This document shows positions 54,253-63,071 of a stretch of DNA of 64,000 nt, piece by piece. A program made the position numbers and the translations under genes. Below the pieces are notes generated by a model, which saw nothing but the letters and a program-made list of their open reading frames with translations, made no database searches and was not told the DNA's origin. Positions within the stretch are counted from its first letter, which is position 1. Each line of letters starts with the position of its first letter. The stretch spans positions 1,495,370 to 1,559,369 of the forward strand of contig NZ_BSTX01000001.1 in assembly GCF_030269765.1 (NCBI RefSeq), written 5' to 3'. Source of the DNA: Actinorhabdospora filicis. GTDB lineage: Bacteria > Actinomycetota > Actinomycetes > Mycobacteriales > Micromonosporaceae.

Positions 54253-54841
54253 GGGAAGTGTTTTGGCCGCGTGTTTGAGAAAGACGCGCGCGTGCAGCGG
54301 CGCAACCAACCCCCAGAGCCACGGCTCACCGTGTGCCGAAGAGCGGAGGCCGCCTCCGGCTCGGGGGAAGTGTTTTGACTTCCGGGGTCCAGGGGACGGA
54401 GTTCCCTGGTGGGTCCAGGGCAAGGCCCTGGTCTGGTGCAGGGCGAAGCGCCTGCTACCCCGACCAAAACGGCCGGGAGGCGAGGTGACACCGCAGGTGT
54501 CACTCGCTTGAAAAGAAGGGCCGGGGCGCCGCCCCGGCCCCGAACCGCCCCGGCCCCGCACCGGTCCCGCGTCGCCCGGCCTCGCTCCACCCCGGCTTCT
54601 CTTCTCGGGTGCGTGGGACTTGCGGCCGTGGTTTGTCGTCTTCTCCGTTTGGTGCCCAAGGGGCTTTGCCCCCTGGACCCCCACCAGGGAACTCCGTCCC
54701 CTGGACCCCGGGAACTCAAAACACTTCCCCCGAGCCGGAAGCGGCCTCAGCTTTTGGCACCCGGTGGTGTCGTGGCCAACCGGGTTGGTTGCGCCGCCGC
54801 ACGCACGCGTCCCTCGCAGACACCCGATCAAGACACTTCCC
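54253..54841. repeat. Large imperfect inverted repeat, arms about 180 bp
   Basis: The left arm (54253-54430) and right arm (54658-54841) read as reverse complements: GGGAAGTGTTTTG, GCGGCGCAACCAACC, CCGGCTCGGGGGAAGTG and GGTCCAGGGGACGGAGTTCC occur in the same order in both. Each arm contains the sub-repeat GGGAAGTGTtTTG twice. The centre (54431-54657) holds GTGACACC-GCA-GGTGTCAC and GGGGCGCCGCCCC hairpins. No gene; the open frames are repeat shadows. The whole 54207-54967 spacer is otherwise gene-free. It may be a non-coding mobile remnant. Confidence 0.8.
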
Positions 54842-54967
54842 GCTCGGCGGTGCTCACCCTCGTCCGATGCCTCGCCCGGCTGGATGCGCTACGCGCCCAG
54901 CCCACCGGTCCCCGGCTTCGCCTCGGCCTTCGCCTCGACCTTCACCTCGGCCCTGCTCCCAGCCACC

Positions 54968-55765
54968 CTAAACATTCGCCGCAGGCGACTCATAAGACCG
55001 CCCCCGGATCCCCTTCGGACGCGTCGGCGGCTGCGTCTCCTCGCGCCCCACCGGCGGCCGACCCGCGTCGTCGTGATCGTCGTCGTCCTCGTCCCGCTCC
55101 CGCGGGACCGCCTCCGGCTCCTTCTTCTCCGCGGGCCGGTACAGCACCGGCGCGGGCTCGTCCGGCCAGCGTGGGTCGATCAGTGGGGGCTGGGACTCGG
55201 CGACCGCCGAGACCTGGCGGGGGACGCGTGGGGCCTCGGTGATCTCTCCGCGCACGGTGCGTCCGGAGGCCAGGGCGCGCAGGCGCAGGTGGCGGACGTA
55301 CCAGAGCAGGAGGAGGAAGACGACGCCGAAGCCGATCCAGAACCCGGGGCCGAGGAAGACCACACCGGCGAGCTCGGCGAGGCAGACCACCAGCATCCCG
55401 ATGAGGATGCGGCGGTGGCGACGTCGCCACCAGGCGCGTCGTTCGTTGTCTGCCACGTCCGTCTCACCCACCGAGCGCGAGGAAGCCTGAGCCGTCAACC
55501 GTACCGAGGCCGCGCGCGCACGGCCAGCTCGTTGCCACCCGGGTGAACTGTCGTCTGTGCGACTTTCGGGTTCATCCTCGGGCGCGCAGGCCGCTACGGT
55601 GGTCTTCTTGTCGCGACGGGAGAGGACGCGGGCGGTGGAGGCCTCGCGCTCGGCGGCGATGCGCTCACCGGCGTCGTAGCGGCGCACCAGCGCGGGCGCC
55701 AGGGCGAGTAGCCCGGCGGCCGCGAGAATCGCCAGCAGCACCGACGTCGGCATTCGCGTTCCCAC
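54968..55765 (-). CDS. GlpR/SepX-like membrane protein (receptor for gephyrin-like Glp)
   Basis: 265 aa. An N-terminal helix (SVLLAILAAAGLLALAPALV) is followed by a basic linker, then a two-helix membrane hairpin (ILIGMLVVCLAELAGVVFLG; FWIGFGVVFLLLLWYVRHLR) and a long acidic/proline cytosolic tail (PRERDEDDDDHDDAGRPPVG). Placement downstream of the gephyrin-like moeA/glp and the GNAT gene matches the actinobacterial glp-glpR locus, where GlpR links Glp to cell division. Assigned mainly on topology and context. Confidence 0.75.
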   Translation of the reverse strand: MGTRMPTSVLLAILAAAGLLALAPALVRRYDAGERIAAEREASTARVLSRRDKKTTVAACAPEDEPESRTDDSSPGWQRAGRARAASVRLTAQASSRSVGETDVADNERRAWWRRRHRRILIGMLVVCLAELAGVVFLGPGFWIGFGVVFLLLLWYVRHLRLRALASGRTVRGEITEAPRVPRQVSAVAESQPPLIDPRWPDEPAPVLYRPAEKKEPEAVPRERDEDDDDHDDAGRPPVGREETQPPTRPKGIRGRSYESPAANV

Positions 55766-55847
55766 CCTCCTCGCTGTTACCCGAGGGTACGCCCCCGACC
55801 CGTGCGCGGGCGCGGGTTTGGCCTCCCCCGTACCCCGAAGTGGACGG

Positions 55848-56471
55848 TCAGTGGGCCTTGAGCAGTCCCCGGGCGCGTTCCATCATGCCGCCCCGTTCGA
55901 GGACGTCCTCCATGGTGACGGCGTAGCCGATGTGGTCGCGCCAGGCGCCGTCGATGTAGAGGTAGCGCTCGTGCAGGGCCTCCTTGCGGAAGCCGAGTTT
56001 CTCCACCACCCGCTGCGAGGGCCGGTTGTCGGGCTGGATGTTGACCTCGATGCGGTGCAGGCCACCGCGGGAGAAACAGTGATCGACGACCAGGGCCACC
56101 GAGGTGGGGATGATGCCGAGCCCGGCGTGTCCCTTGTCTACCCAGTAGCCGATGTAGGCGGAGCGGAAGGCGCGGCGCACGATGTTGCCGACGGTGAGCT
56201 GGCCGACGAAGTTCCCGTCCCAGCAGACCGCGAAGGGCATGGCCGTCCCGGCGCGCGCGGTGCGCTTCAGCTCGCGGTGCAGGGCGCGGAAGGAGGCGAC
56301 CGTGTGGGTGTCGTGCCAGCTGCCCAGGGACGTGGGCTCCCAGCGCGACAGCCAGCCCTCGTTGGCGCGGCGCAGGTCGCTCCACGCCCTGGCGTCCGAG
56401 CGCTTGTAGGGACGCAGGGACAGCCGGCCCTCGGTGAGCACGACGGGCCAGCCCATACGTTCTTCAGTCAT
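55848..56471 (-). CDS. GNAT-family acetyltransferase, RimJ-like
   Basis: 207 aa, MTEERMGWPVVLTEGRLSLR. VCWDGNFVGQLTVGNIVRRA, IGYWVDKGHAGLGIIPTSVA (acetyl-CoA loop) and NRPSQRVVEKLGFRKEALHE are RimJ/RimL features. Sits between glp and glpR, a conserved position; overlaps glp by 4 nt. Substrate not known. Confidence 0.9.
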   Translation of the reverse strand: MTEERMGWPVVLTEGRLSLRPYKRSDARAWSDLRRANEGWLSRWEPTSLGSWHDTHTVASFRALHRELKRTARAGTAMPFAVCWDGNFVGQLTVGNIVRRAFRSAYIGYWVDKGHAGLGIIPTSVALVVDHCFSRGGLHRIEVNIQPDNRPSQRVVEKLGFRKEALHERYLYIDGAWRDHIGYAVTMEDVLERGGMMERARGLLKAH

Positions 56472-57727
56472 CGGCGCCTGTCAAAGAGGAGTACGTCCAC
56501 GGTGGACCCGGCGGGGGCGTTGGTGACCTTCTCCCCCAGCACCATCAGGCCGCTGGCCACCGCCAGACCGGACAGAGTGTACGGACCCCCCGACAGCGGC
56601 GCCACGGTGTACCCGCCGCCGCGGCGCTCCTGGACGTCGGCGGGCCGGAACTCCCGCAGACCCGCCGGAGACGACACCGTCTCCAGGAGGTGCGCCTTCA
56701 CCTGCTGCCGGAACACCGGCTCCACCCCCGCCAGACGGCGGATGATGGGACGGGCGAAGGCCTCGAAGGCGATGAGCGCGGCGCCGGGCTCGCCGGGCAG
56801 GCAGATGATCGGGATCTCCTCGGGCCCGATCGTGCCGAAGCCCAGGGTCGAGGACGGGAAGATGGACACCGTGGCGAAGTCGACCGCCCCGTCGCGCCCG
56901 AAGGTGCGGCGGACCATGTCGCCGGGGCCGAGGCCGGTCCCGCCGGTGGTGATCACCAGGTCCGAGCGCAGGGTCTGGTCGTCGAGGACGCTGCGCAGGG
57001 CCTCCGGCTCGTCATCGCAGATGCCGATGCGGAAGGCGTGCGCGCCCGCCTCGGCGGCCGCGGCGGTGAGCGCCGGGGAGTCGACGTCGACGATCTGGCC
57101 GGGCTGGCTCATCCGCCCGGCGTCCATCAGCTCGTCGCCGGTGGCGATGATGACCACGCGCGGTTCCGGGCGCACGTGGACGTCGCTGACGCCGGAGGCG
57201 GCGAACAGCGCGATCAGGTGCGGCGTGACCTGCTGGCCCGCGCGGCCCAGGACCTGCCCGGCGGAGACCTCGTCCCCGGCCCGGCGCAGGCCGTAGCCGC
57301 GCTTGGGCACCTCCCCTATCTCCACGGTGGCCATGCCCTGGTCGGTCCACGACGTGGGGACCACGGCCTCGGTGCCGGTCGGCAGCGGCGCGCCGGCGGC
57401 CACCGAGAAGCAGGTGCCGGGCAGGATCCGCACCGGCCGCCACGAGGACGCCGAGACGTCCCCGAGGACCTTCAGCTGCACCGGCCGCCGGGGCGTGGCC
57501 GCGACGATGTCGTCGAAGCGGACGGCGTAGCCGTCCACGGTGGAGTGGTCGAACGCCGGTACCGCGCCGGGCGCGGTGACGTCGGCCGCGAGGGCGTGCC
57601 CGTGCGCCTGCGTCAGGTGCACGTCAATGGACGGCAGTGGACGCACCCGCGCGAGGGCGTCGCTGAGGAACCGCACCAGTGGCACCACTTCGTCGCCCCG
57701 CTGCGCGTCGGGATGGAGCTCAGCCAT
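56468..57727 (-). CDS. glp: Gephyrin-like molybdotransferase (MoeA/Glp)
   Basis: 419 aa. MoeA/gephyrin E-domain fold: FDHSTVDGYAVRF, RILPGTCFSVAAGAPLPTGT, RVVIIATGDELMDAGR, LVITTGGTGLGPGD and IICLPGEPGAALIAFEAFAR. No other molybdenum-cofactor gene is in the window. Its neighbours are galU, rimJ-like and glpR-like, which is the arrangement of corynebacterial Glp, a protein shown to work with Wag31 and GlpR in growth and division rather than only in cofactor synthesis. A cofactor role remains possible. Confidence 0.9.
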   Translation of the reverse strand: MAELHPDAQRGDEVVPLVRFLSDALARVRPLPSIDVHLTQAHGHALAADVTAPGAVPAFDHSTVDGYAVRFDDIVAATPRRPVQLKVLGDVSASSWRPVRILPGTCFSVAAGAPLPTGTEAVVPTSWTDQGMATVEIGEVPKRGYGLRRAGDEVSAGQVLGRAGQQVTPHLIALFAASGVSDVHVRPEPRVVIIATGDELMDAGRMSQPGQIVDVDSPALTAAAAEAGAHAFRIGICDDEPEALRSVLDDQTLRSDLVITTGGTGLGPGDMVRRTFGRDGAVDFATVSIFPSSTLGFGTIGPEEIPIICLPGEPGAALIAFEAFARPIIRRLAGVEPVFRQQVKAHLLETVSSPAGLREFRPADVQERRGGGYTVAPLSGGPYTLSGLAVASGLMVLGEKVTNAPAGSTVDVLLFDRRR

Positions 57728-57747
57728 CGACGTACACCCCCAATCAC

Positions 57748-58644
57748 CTATCCCTGAGTTTCCACGAAACGGACCAGCCAGTCCCGAAACGCGCCGAGAT
57801 CATCTCGCTCGCAGGCCAGCTGCACGACGGCCTGGAGATACCCGACGGGCTCCCCGGTGTCGTAGCGCTTGCCGCGGAAGATGATGCCGTGCACGGGCGT
57901 GCCGCCGTCCAGCAGGCGCAGCATCGCGTCGGTCAGCTGGATCTCGTTGCCGCGGCCGGGCTTGGTCTCCCGGATCGCCTCGAAGATCTGCGGCGGCAGG
58001 ACGTAGCGGCCGATGAGGATGAGGTTGGACGGGGCCTCGTCCACCGTGGGCTTCTCGACCAGGCCGGTCACCTCGACCACGTCGCCGTCGCCGCGCACCG
58101 CCGCCACGCCGTAGCGGTCGACGTCCTCGCGCGGGACCTCCAGCAGCGCCAGGACGATCCCGCCGGTCTCACGCTGGAGCTCCAGCATCCGCGGCAGCAG
58201 CCGGTCGCCGATCTCGGTGAACTCGTCGGCGAGCAGGACCGCGAAGGGCTCGTCGCCGACGTGCGACTCGGCGTAGGAGATGGCGTGCCCGAGACCGAGG
58301 GGCTCGCCCTGGCGGCAGGTGTAGATCTCGGCGAGGTCGCAGGGTTCGAGGATGGCGCGCAGGCGCTCCTCGTCGCCCTTCTCGGCCAGCCGGGCCTCCA
58401 GGTCGGGGCGGCGGTCGAAGTGGTCGACCATGGACGTCTTGCCGCGCCCGGTGACCAGGAGGATGTCGCGCAGGTCGGCGGCGGCGGCCTCTTCCACGAT
58501 GTACTGGAGGACGGGCCGGTCCACGACCGGGAGGAGCTCTTTGGGGACGGCCTTGGTCGCCGGAAGGAATCGGGTGGCGAACCCGGCGGCCGGGATGACC
58601 GCCTTGAGTGGACGGTCCGGTGGCGTTGGCTCACGGTTCGACAT
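57748..58644 (-). CDS. galU: UTP-glucose-1-phosphate uridylyltransferase
   Basis: Makes UDP-glucose for glycans. 298 aa. AVIPAAGFATRFLPATKAVP carries the nucleotidyltransferase loop; KELLPVVDRPVLQYIVEEAA follows, and LADEFTEIGDRLLPRML, GLVEKPTVDEAPSNLILIGR and the final helix are present. First of the galU-glp-rimJ-glpR block; its start is 44 bp from the GGDEF gene. Between glp and galU there are only 20 bp. Confidence 0.95.
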   Translation of the reverse strand: MSNREPTPPDRPLKAVIPAAGFATRFLPATKAVPKELLPVVDRPVLQYIVEEAAAADLRDILLVTGRGKTSMVDHFDRRPDLEARLAEKGDEERLRAILEPCDLAEIYTCRQGEPLGLGHAISYAESHVGDEPFAVLLADEFTEIGDRLLPRMLELQRETGGIVLALLEVPREDVDRYGVAAVRGDGDVVEVTGLVEKPTVDEAPSNLILIGRYVLPPQIFEAIRETKPGRGNEIQLTDAMLRLLDGGTPVHGIIFRGKRYDTGEPVGYLQAVVQLACERDDLGAFRDWLVRFVETQG

Positions 58645-58688
58645 GAGTGTGAGCCTACGGGTTCACCGTCCGCAGTCGCGGGAACGAT

Positions 58689-60740
58689 CTAAGTGACGGG
58701 TGTCCGGTCGTCGGCGGCGGGCTCCTCGGCGGGCCGGGACACTCGGTAGGTGTCTCGCCCTGCGGCCTTGGCCGCGTACAGGGCCTCGTCGGCGGCGGCG
58801 AGGACGGCGGCGCCGGTCTCGCCGTGGTCGGGGAAGATCGCGATGCCCATGGAAATGGTGACGGGGATGGTGCGCTCGGGTTCGCCGTCCTTGCCGGGGA
58901 TCGTGAACGCGCAGCCGCGGATGGCCTCGCCGAGGCGGCGGGCGACGGGGATGGCGCCGTAGCGGTCGGTCTCGGGCAGCAGGACCACGAACTCCTCGCC
59001 GCCGTAGCGGAAGGCGAAGTCGACCTCGCGGATCTGGGCGGTGATGCGGGAGCCGAGTTCGATGAGGACGCGGTCGCCGACGGGATGGCCGTAGGTGTCG
59101 TTGACCTCTTTGAAGCGGTCGAGGTCGATGGCGATGACGGCGGTGCGGCGGCCGAAGCGGTGGGCGCGCTCGACCTCCTTGTCCATGGTGACCTTGAGGT
59201 AGCGGTAGTTCCACAGCCCGGTGAGGGGGTCGGTGAGGGACAGCCGCTGCGCCTCCTCGTGCAGGAGGACGTTCTCCACGGCGACGGCGGCCTGCCCGGC
59301 GAAGGTGCGCAGGGTCGACAGGTCGGTGTCGTCGAACTCGTCGAAGCCGAGGCGGTCGTAGAGGGCCAGGACGCCGACGGGTTTGCCCGCGCCGTGCCCG
59401 AGGACGTCGGCTCCGGCGAAGGGCACGGCGATGTAGGTGTGACATCGGGGTTCGGAGGGCGCCAGGGGCGTCTGCTCGGTGACGCGTCCCCGGCGGGGTT
59501 CACCGGCGGCGACGATGGCGCCGAGGAGCCCCTCGCCGACGCGGATGCGCATGCCGGTGGGCGGCAGGCCGGTGTGGGTGCGCGCGACCAGCGTCAGGCC
59601 GGGGTCGTCGGTGTCCTCGTCGACCAGGAGTATCGCCCCCGCCTGGGCGCCGGTGGCGGTCATCGCGGTGGAGAGGATGACTTCGAGGATGCGGTCCAGG
59701 TCGTGCGTGGAGGACAGGGTGTCGCCGAGGAGGCCGAGGTTGCCGCGCAGCTGGTCGCGGCTGGCGGTGAGGGCCTGGACGTAGCCCTGCATCTCGCGGG
59801 TCATCCGGTTGAAGGTCATGGCGAGGGCGGCGACCTCGTCGCCGCCGCGCACGGGCACCCGGGCGTCCAGGTCACCGGCGGCGACCCGGTCGGCGGCGAT
59901 GGCCAGCTCGGTCACCGGTCTCGTGGTGGATCTGGCCAGCCACCAGGCGGCCAGCACGGCCAGGATCCCGGCGGCGGCGACGGCGACCAGCAGGATCGGG
60001 TACAGCCCGGTGGGCAGGTCGCGGGTGGTGGACAGGGCCATGCGCAGGGGCTGCCCGCCCTCGGGGGCGACGACCTGGATGAGGCCGCCGTCGGCGGTGT
60101 CGCCGGGCTTGCCGGGCTCCATGTCACGGGCCTTGGCCGCCAGGGCCGCCCCGGCGTCGGCGCTGGAGACCGGCGGGTCGGACAGGATCGTCACGTCGCA
60201 GCCGGACAGGGCGGCGAAACCGTCGAGGAGGTCGGCGTCGATGGGGAAGCCCGCGCGGACCACGCCGACGGGGTTCCGGTCGCCGTCGTAGATGGTGATG
60301 TGCGCGGCGAGCGCGGCGACGGTGCCGCCGGGCCCCTTCTCCGCGCCGTCCCCGGCGGGGGCGACGGTGCCGTCGGAGCAGTCGATCCAGGAGTGGACGC
60401 GCGCGCCGTTCTGCGCGATGGTCTCGCCCTCGGCGTCCTCGACGGTGACGGTGGCGGCCAGGCCGCGGTTGGTCACGTCGTCGGCGAACTCGGCCGCGCG
60501 GGCCTGGGACAGCGAGCCGGATTCGCCGGCGAGGAGCCCGAGGGTCTGCGCGGCGGCCGACAGGCGCGTGCAGAGGGAGTCGACGGCGGTGCGCAGGCTC
60601 GCCGCGCCGTATCCGAGCCGCTCCTGGGCGCGGTTGGCGCCGACGGCGGTCACCGTGACGCCGACGAACAGCGCGCCGACCAGTACGGGCCCCAGGACGA
60701 CCGCCAGGAAGGCGGCGGTGAGCCGCGCTCGCAAAGTCAA
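58689..60740 (-). CDS. Membrane sensor diguanylate cyclase (HAMP-GAF-GGDEF)
   Basis: 683 aa. Membrane helix near residues 8-30, periplasmic/extracellular sensor to about 245 (with ACGSGCDVTIL-like strands), second helix (ILLVAVAAAGILAVLAAWWL), HAMP (STTRPVTELAIAADRVAAGD), GAF (LDRILEVILSTAMTATGAQA), then the GGDEF domain. The active site is intact as GGEEF (580-584, in RYGGEEFVVLLPE), so it should make c-di-GMP. The RxxD inhibitory site five residues upstream is not seen (AFRYGGEE). No EAL domain nearby. Confidence 0.92.
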   Translation of the reverse strand: MTLRARLTAAFLAVVLGPVLVGALFVGVTVTAVGANRAQERLGYGAASLRTAVDSLCTRLSAAAQTLGLLAGESGSLSQARAAEFADDVTNRGLAATVTVEDAEGETIAQNGARVHSWIDCSDGTVAPAGDGAEKGPGGTVAALAAHITIYDGDRNPVGVVRAGFPIDADLLDGFAALSGCDVTILSDPPVSSADAGAALAAKARDMEPGKPGDTADGGLIQVVAPEGGQPLRMALSTTRDLPTGLYPILLVAVAAAGILAVLAAWWLARSTTRPVTELAIAADRVAAGDLDARVPVRGGDEVAALAMTFNRMTREMQGYVQALTASRDQLRGNLGLLGDTLSSTHDLDRILEVILSTAMTATGAQAGAILLVDEDTDDPGLTLVARTHTGLPPTGMRIRVGEGLLGAIVAAGEPRRGRVTEQTPLAPSEPRCHTYIAVPFAGADVLGHGAGKPVGVLALYDRLGFDEFDDTDLSTLRTFAGQAAVAVENVLLHEEAQRLSLTDPLTGLWNYRYLKVTMDKEVERAHRFGRRTAVIAIDLDRFKEVNDTYGHPVGDRVLIELGSRITAQIREVDFAFRYGGEEFVVLLPETDRYGAIPVARRLGEAIRGCAFTIPGKDGEPERTIPVTISMGIAIFPDHGETGAAVLAAADEALYAAKAAGRDTYRVSRPAEEPAADDRTPVT

Positions 60741-60952
60741 GTCGCGCTCACCCCAGTCCCACTGAGAGCCTCGTCGGTCTAGTCGCCCGCGGCCCGGAGA
60801 TCACGTCGCCCACCGGTACCGTTCGCGCACGGGCCGCAGTCCGCTCGATGCAATGTAACCATCGGTCGCACTCGCCAGCACACCACGTTCAGACAACGAT
60901 TGACCACCGCTCCCGGCAACGTGCGGCATTGATCCTCGGAAGGGTGATACGG

Positions 60953-61525
60953 ATGGAATCCGACCGGAGGACCGAAAAGCGCGCTTTGCGACAGCGGTTC
61001 CTGGCCCGCCGCCGCGGGCTGTCCACCATGGAGCGTAGAGGTGCCGACCTGGAGATCCTCTCCGCCCTCGGCGCCGCCTGCGGTGATCTCGCGGCCCCCG
61101 GCGCCGACGTCGCCGCCTACGTCCCGATGGCCGATGAACCCGGTGGCGGCGACCTGCCCGAACGTCTTCGTGATCTCGGTTACGGCGTCCTGCTGCCGGT
61201 GCTGCTGCCCGACGACGACCTCGCCTGGGGACGCTATGACGGCACCCTCGTGCCCGGGCGGCTGAAGGGCCTGCTGGAGCCCCCGGGCGAGGCCGTGGAG
61301 TTCACCGCCGCGCTGGTGATCGTCCCCGCCCTGGCCGTGGCCGCCGACGGGACGCGCCTGGGCCGCGGCGGCGGGTCCTACGACCGCGCGCTGGCCCGCG
61401 TCCCCGCCGGTGTGCCGCTGCTGGCGCTGCTCGACGAGGAGGAGTTCGTGGACGCGCTGCCCGCCGAACCCCACGACCGGCGCGTCACCGCCGTGGTCAC
61501 CCCGGCGGGCCACCGGCCCCTGTGA
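60953..61525 (+). CDS. 5-formyltetrahydrofolate cyclo-ligase
   Basis: 190 aa from ATG 60953 with AAGGG eight bases upstream. Converts 5-formyl-THF to 5,10-methenyl-THF using ATP. Start MESDRRTEKRALRQRFLARR, then LGRGGGSYDRALARVPAGVP, the ATP/substrate motif with S in place of the usual Y, and VPALAVAADGTRLG. In actinomycetes this gene is usually next to galU; here the GGDEF gene intervenes. Confidence 0.92.
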   Translation: MESDRRTEKRALRQRFLARRRGLSTMERRGADLEILSALGAACGDLAAPGADVAAYVPMADEPGGGDLPERLRDLGYGVLLPVLLPDDDLAWGRYDGTLVPGRLKGLLEPPGEAVEFTAALVIVPALAVAADGTRLGRGGGSYDRALARVPAGVPLLALLDEEEFVDALPAEPHDRRVTAVVTPAGHRPL

Positions 61526-61631
61526 GGATGGCGTTGCTCACCACACCGGCGCCTCCGGCTGGACGATTCGCCCACCGCCCTGCACAATTAGCACTTGGCC
61601 TAGCGGAGTGCCAGTCTTTCCCGGAGGAACC

Positions 61632-61943
61632 GTGCCTACCTACCAGTACGCCTGCACCAACTGCGGCGAGCAGCTCGAAGTGGTGCAGAAGTTCACCGAC
61701 GAGGCCCTCAAGGTGTGCCCCAACTGCTCGGGCGACCTGCGCAAGGTCTTCTCCGCGGTCGGCGTGGTCTTCAAGGGCAGCGGCTTCTACCGCACCGACA
61801 ACCGCACCGGCTCCTCCAAGGAATCGGCGAAGTCGACCTCGGCGACCACCACCTCCTCCCCCGCCGCCGGCTCCGGCTCCGGCTCGGGTGAGAAGAAGGC
61901 CGAGAGCAAGCCCAAGCCGAAGAGCGACACCAAGGCCGCCTGA
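61632..61943 (+). CDS. FmdB-type zinc-ribbon protein
   Basis: 103 aa from GTG 61632 with GGAGGAA upstream. A Cys4 zinc ribbon: C8-x2-C11 (YACTNCGEQLEVVQ) and C29-x2-C32 (VCPNCSGDLRKVF). The second half is a low-complexity Ser/Thr/Lys tail (STSATTTSSPAAGSGSGSGE). FmdB proteins are putative regulators; function unproven. Located between the cyclo-ligase and a methyltransferase. Confidence 0.92.
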   Translation: MPTYQYACTNCGEQLEVVQKFTDEALKVCPNCSGDLRKVFSAVGVVFKGSGFYRTDNRTGSSKESAKSTSATTTSSPAAGSGSGSGEKKAESKPKPKSDTKAA

Positions 61944-61964
61944 GCGGCGTGACACCATTTCAAG

Positions 61965-63071
61965 GTGACCGCCGACCTCTCTGAGCTGCGCGCCCTCCTC
62001 CTCGACCGCGACCGCCTCGTCTCCGCCGTGGCCGCCGGACGGATCAAGGGCACCGAAGCGCCTCCCCACACCCGCCTGCGCCCCGTGACGGTGAAGGCGG
62101 GCGAGGCACTCCAGCTGGAGACCTCCGACGGCGCGCGGCCCACCGTCCAGAACCTGCCCTGGACCCCCGAGACGGTCGACGAACTGCTCGCCCGGCCCTA
62201 CGGCAACTGGCACGTGGAACTGACCGACGCCACCGTCCAGGTCCGGGTCACCAAGCGCGGGAAGGCGTTCCTGCACCGCACGGAGGCCTCCCGGGTCCGC
62301 GACACCTCTCACGACCGCGCCAAACCCCACCTGATCGCCCCCGACGACCCCCTCTTCGACGTGGTCGGCGGCGACGCGGCCAAACGCCGCCAGGTCGACG
62401 CGTTCCTGCACCTGGTGGACGGCTCGCTCACCGGCTCGACGCCCCTGCGCGTGGTCGACTTCGGCTGCGGCAACGCCTACCTCACCTTCGCCGCCTACCG
62501 CCACCTCGCCGCCTCGCGAGAGGTCGAGGTGATCGGCGTCGACGTCCGCGAGGACCAGCGCGTCCGCAACGGCCAGGTCGCCACCGAACTGGGCTGCGCC
62601 GACCGCGTCCGCTTCGTCGCCGACACCGCCGCGTCCGCCGACCTGCCGGGAGCCGACGTCGTCCTCGCCCTCCACGCCTGCGACACCGCCACCGACGAGG
62701 CCCTGGCCCGCGGAGTGTCCCTGGGAGCCGCGCACATCTTCGCCGCCCCCTGCTGCCACCACGACATCGCCGCCCAACTCCGCTCCGGCTCCGCCCCCGC
62801 GCCCTACGGCTCCCTCGTCCGCGACGGGATCCTCCTGGAGCGCTTCGCCGACACCCTCACCGACGCGCTGCGCGCGCTGCTGCTGCGCTCGCTCGGGTAC
62901 GAGGTCGACGTCGTGGAGTTCATCGCCTCGGCGCACACCCCGCGGAACACGATGCTGCGGGCACGCCGCGCGGACGTCCCGGCGGCGCTGCGCACGGCGG
63001 CGCGGGTGGAGTACGACGGGCTGGTGGCGGCTTGGGGGGTCAAGCCGCGGCTGGCGGGGTTGCTGGGGTAG
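61965..63071 (+). CDS. SAM-dependent methyltransferase (PF13679-like)
   Basis: 368 aa from GTG 61965. SAM loop VVDFGCGNAYLTFAAYRHLA at about 163-182, then EVEVIGVDVREDQRVRNGQV, ADVVLALHACDTATDEALAR and FAAPCCHHDIAAQL with the Cys-Cys-His-His stretch of the family. The N-terminal third (APPHTRLRPVTVKAGEALQL) is a separate domain with RNA-related character in relatives. The substrate is unknown. Confidence 0.88.
   Translation: MTADLSELRALLLDRDRLVSAVAAGRIKGTEAPPHTRLRPVTVKAGEALQLETSDGARPTVQNLPWTPETVDELLARPYGNWHVELTDATVQVRVTKRGKAFLHRTEASRVRDTSHDRAKPHLIAPDDPLFDVVGGDAAKRRQVDAFLHLVDGSLTGSTPLRVVDFGCGNAYLTFAAYRHLAASREVEVIGVDVREDQRVRNGQVATELGCADRVRFVADTAASADLPGADVVLALHACDTATDEALARGVSLGAAHIFAAPCCHHDIAAQLRSGSAPAPYGSLVRDGILLERFADTLTDALRALLLRSLGYEVDVVEFIASAHTPRNTMLRARRADVPAALRTAARVEYDGLVAAWGVKPRLAGLLG

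Noticed and set aside
54118..54831. Frames of more than 200 aa in the inverted-repeat spacer
   Set aside because: They occur symmetrically in both arms and strands, as expected for repeat sequence, and have no recognisable motif.
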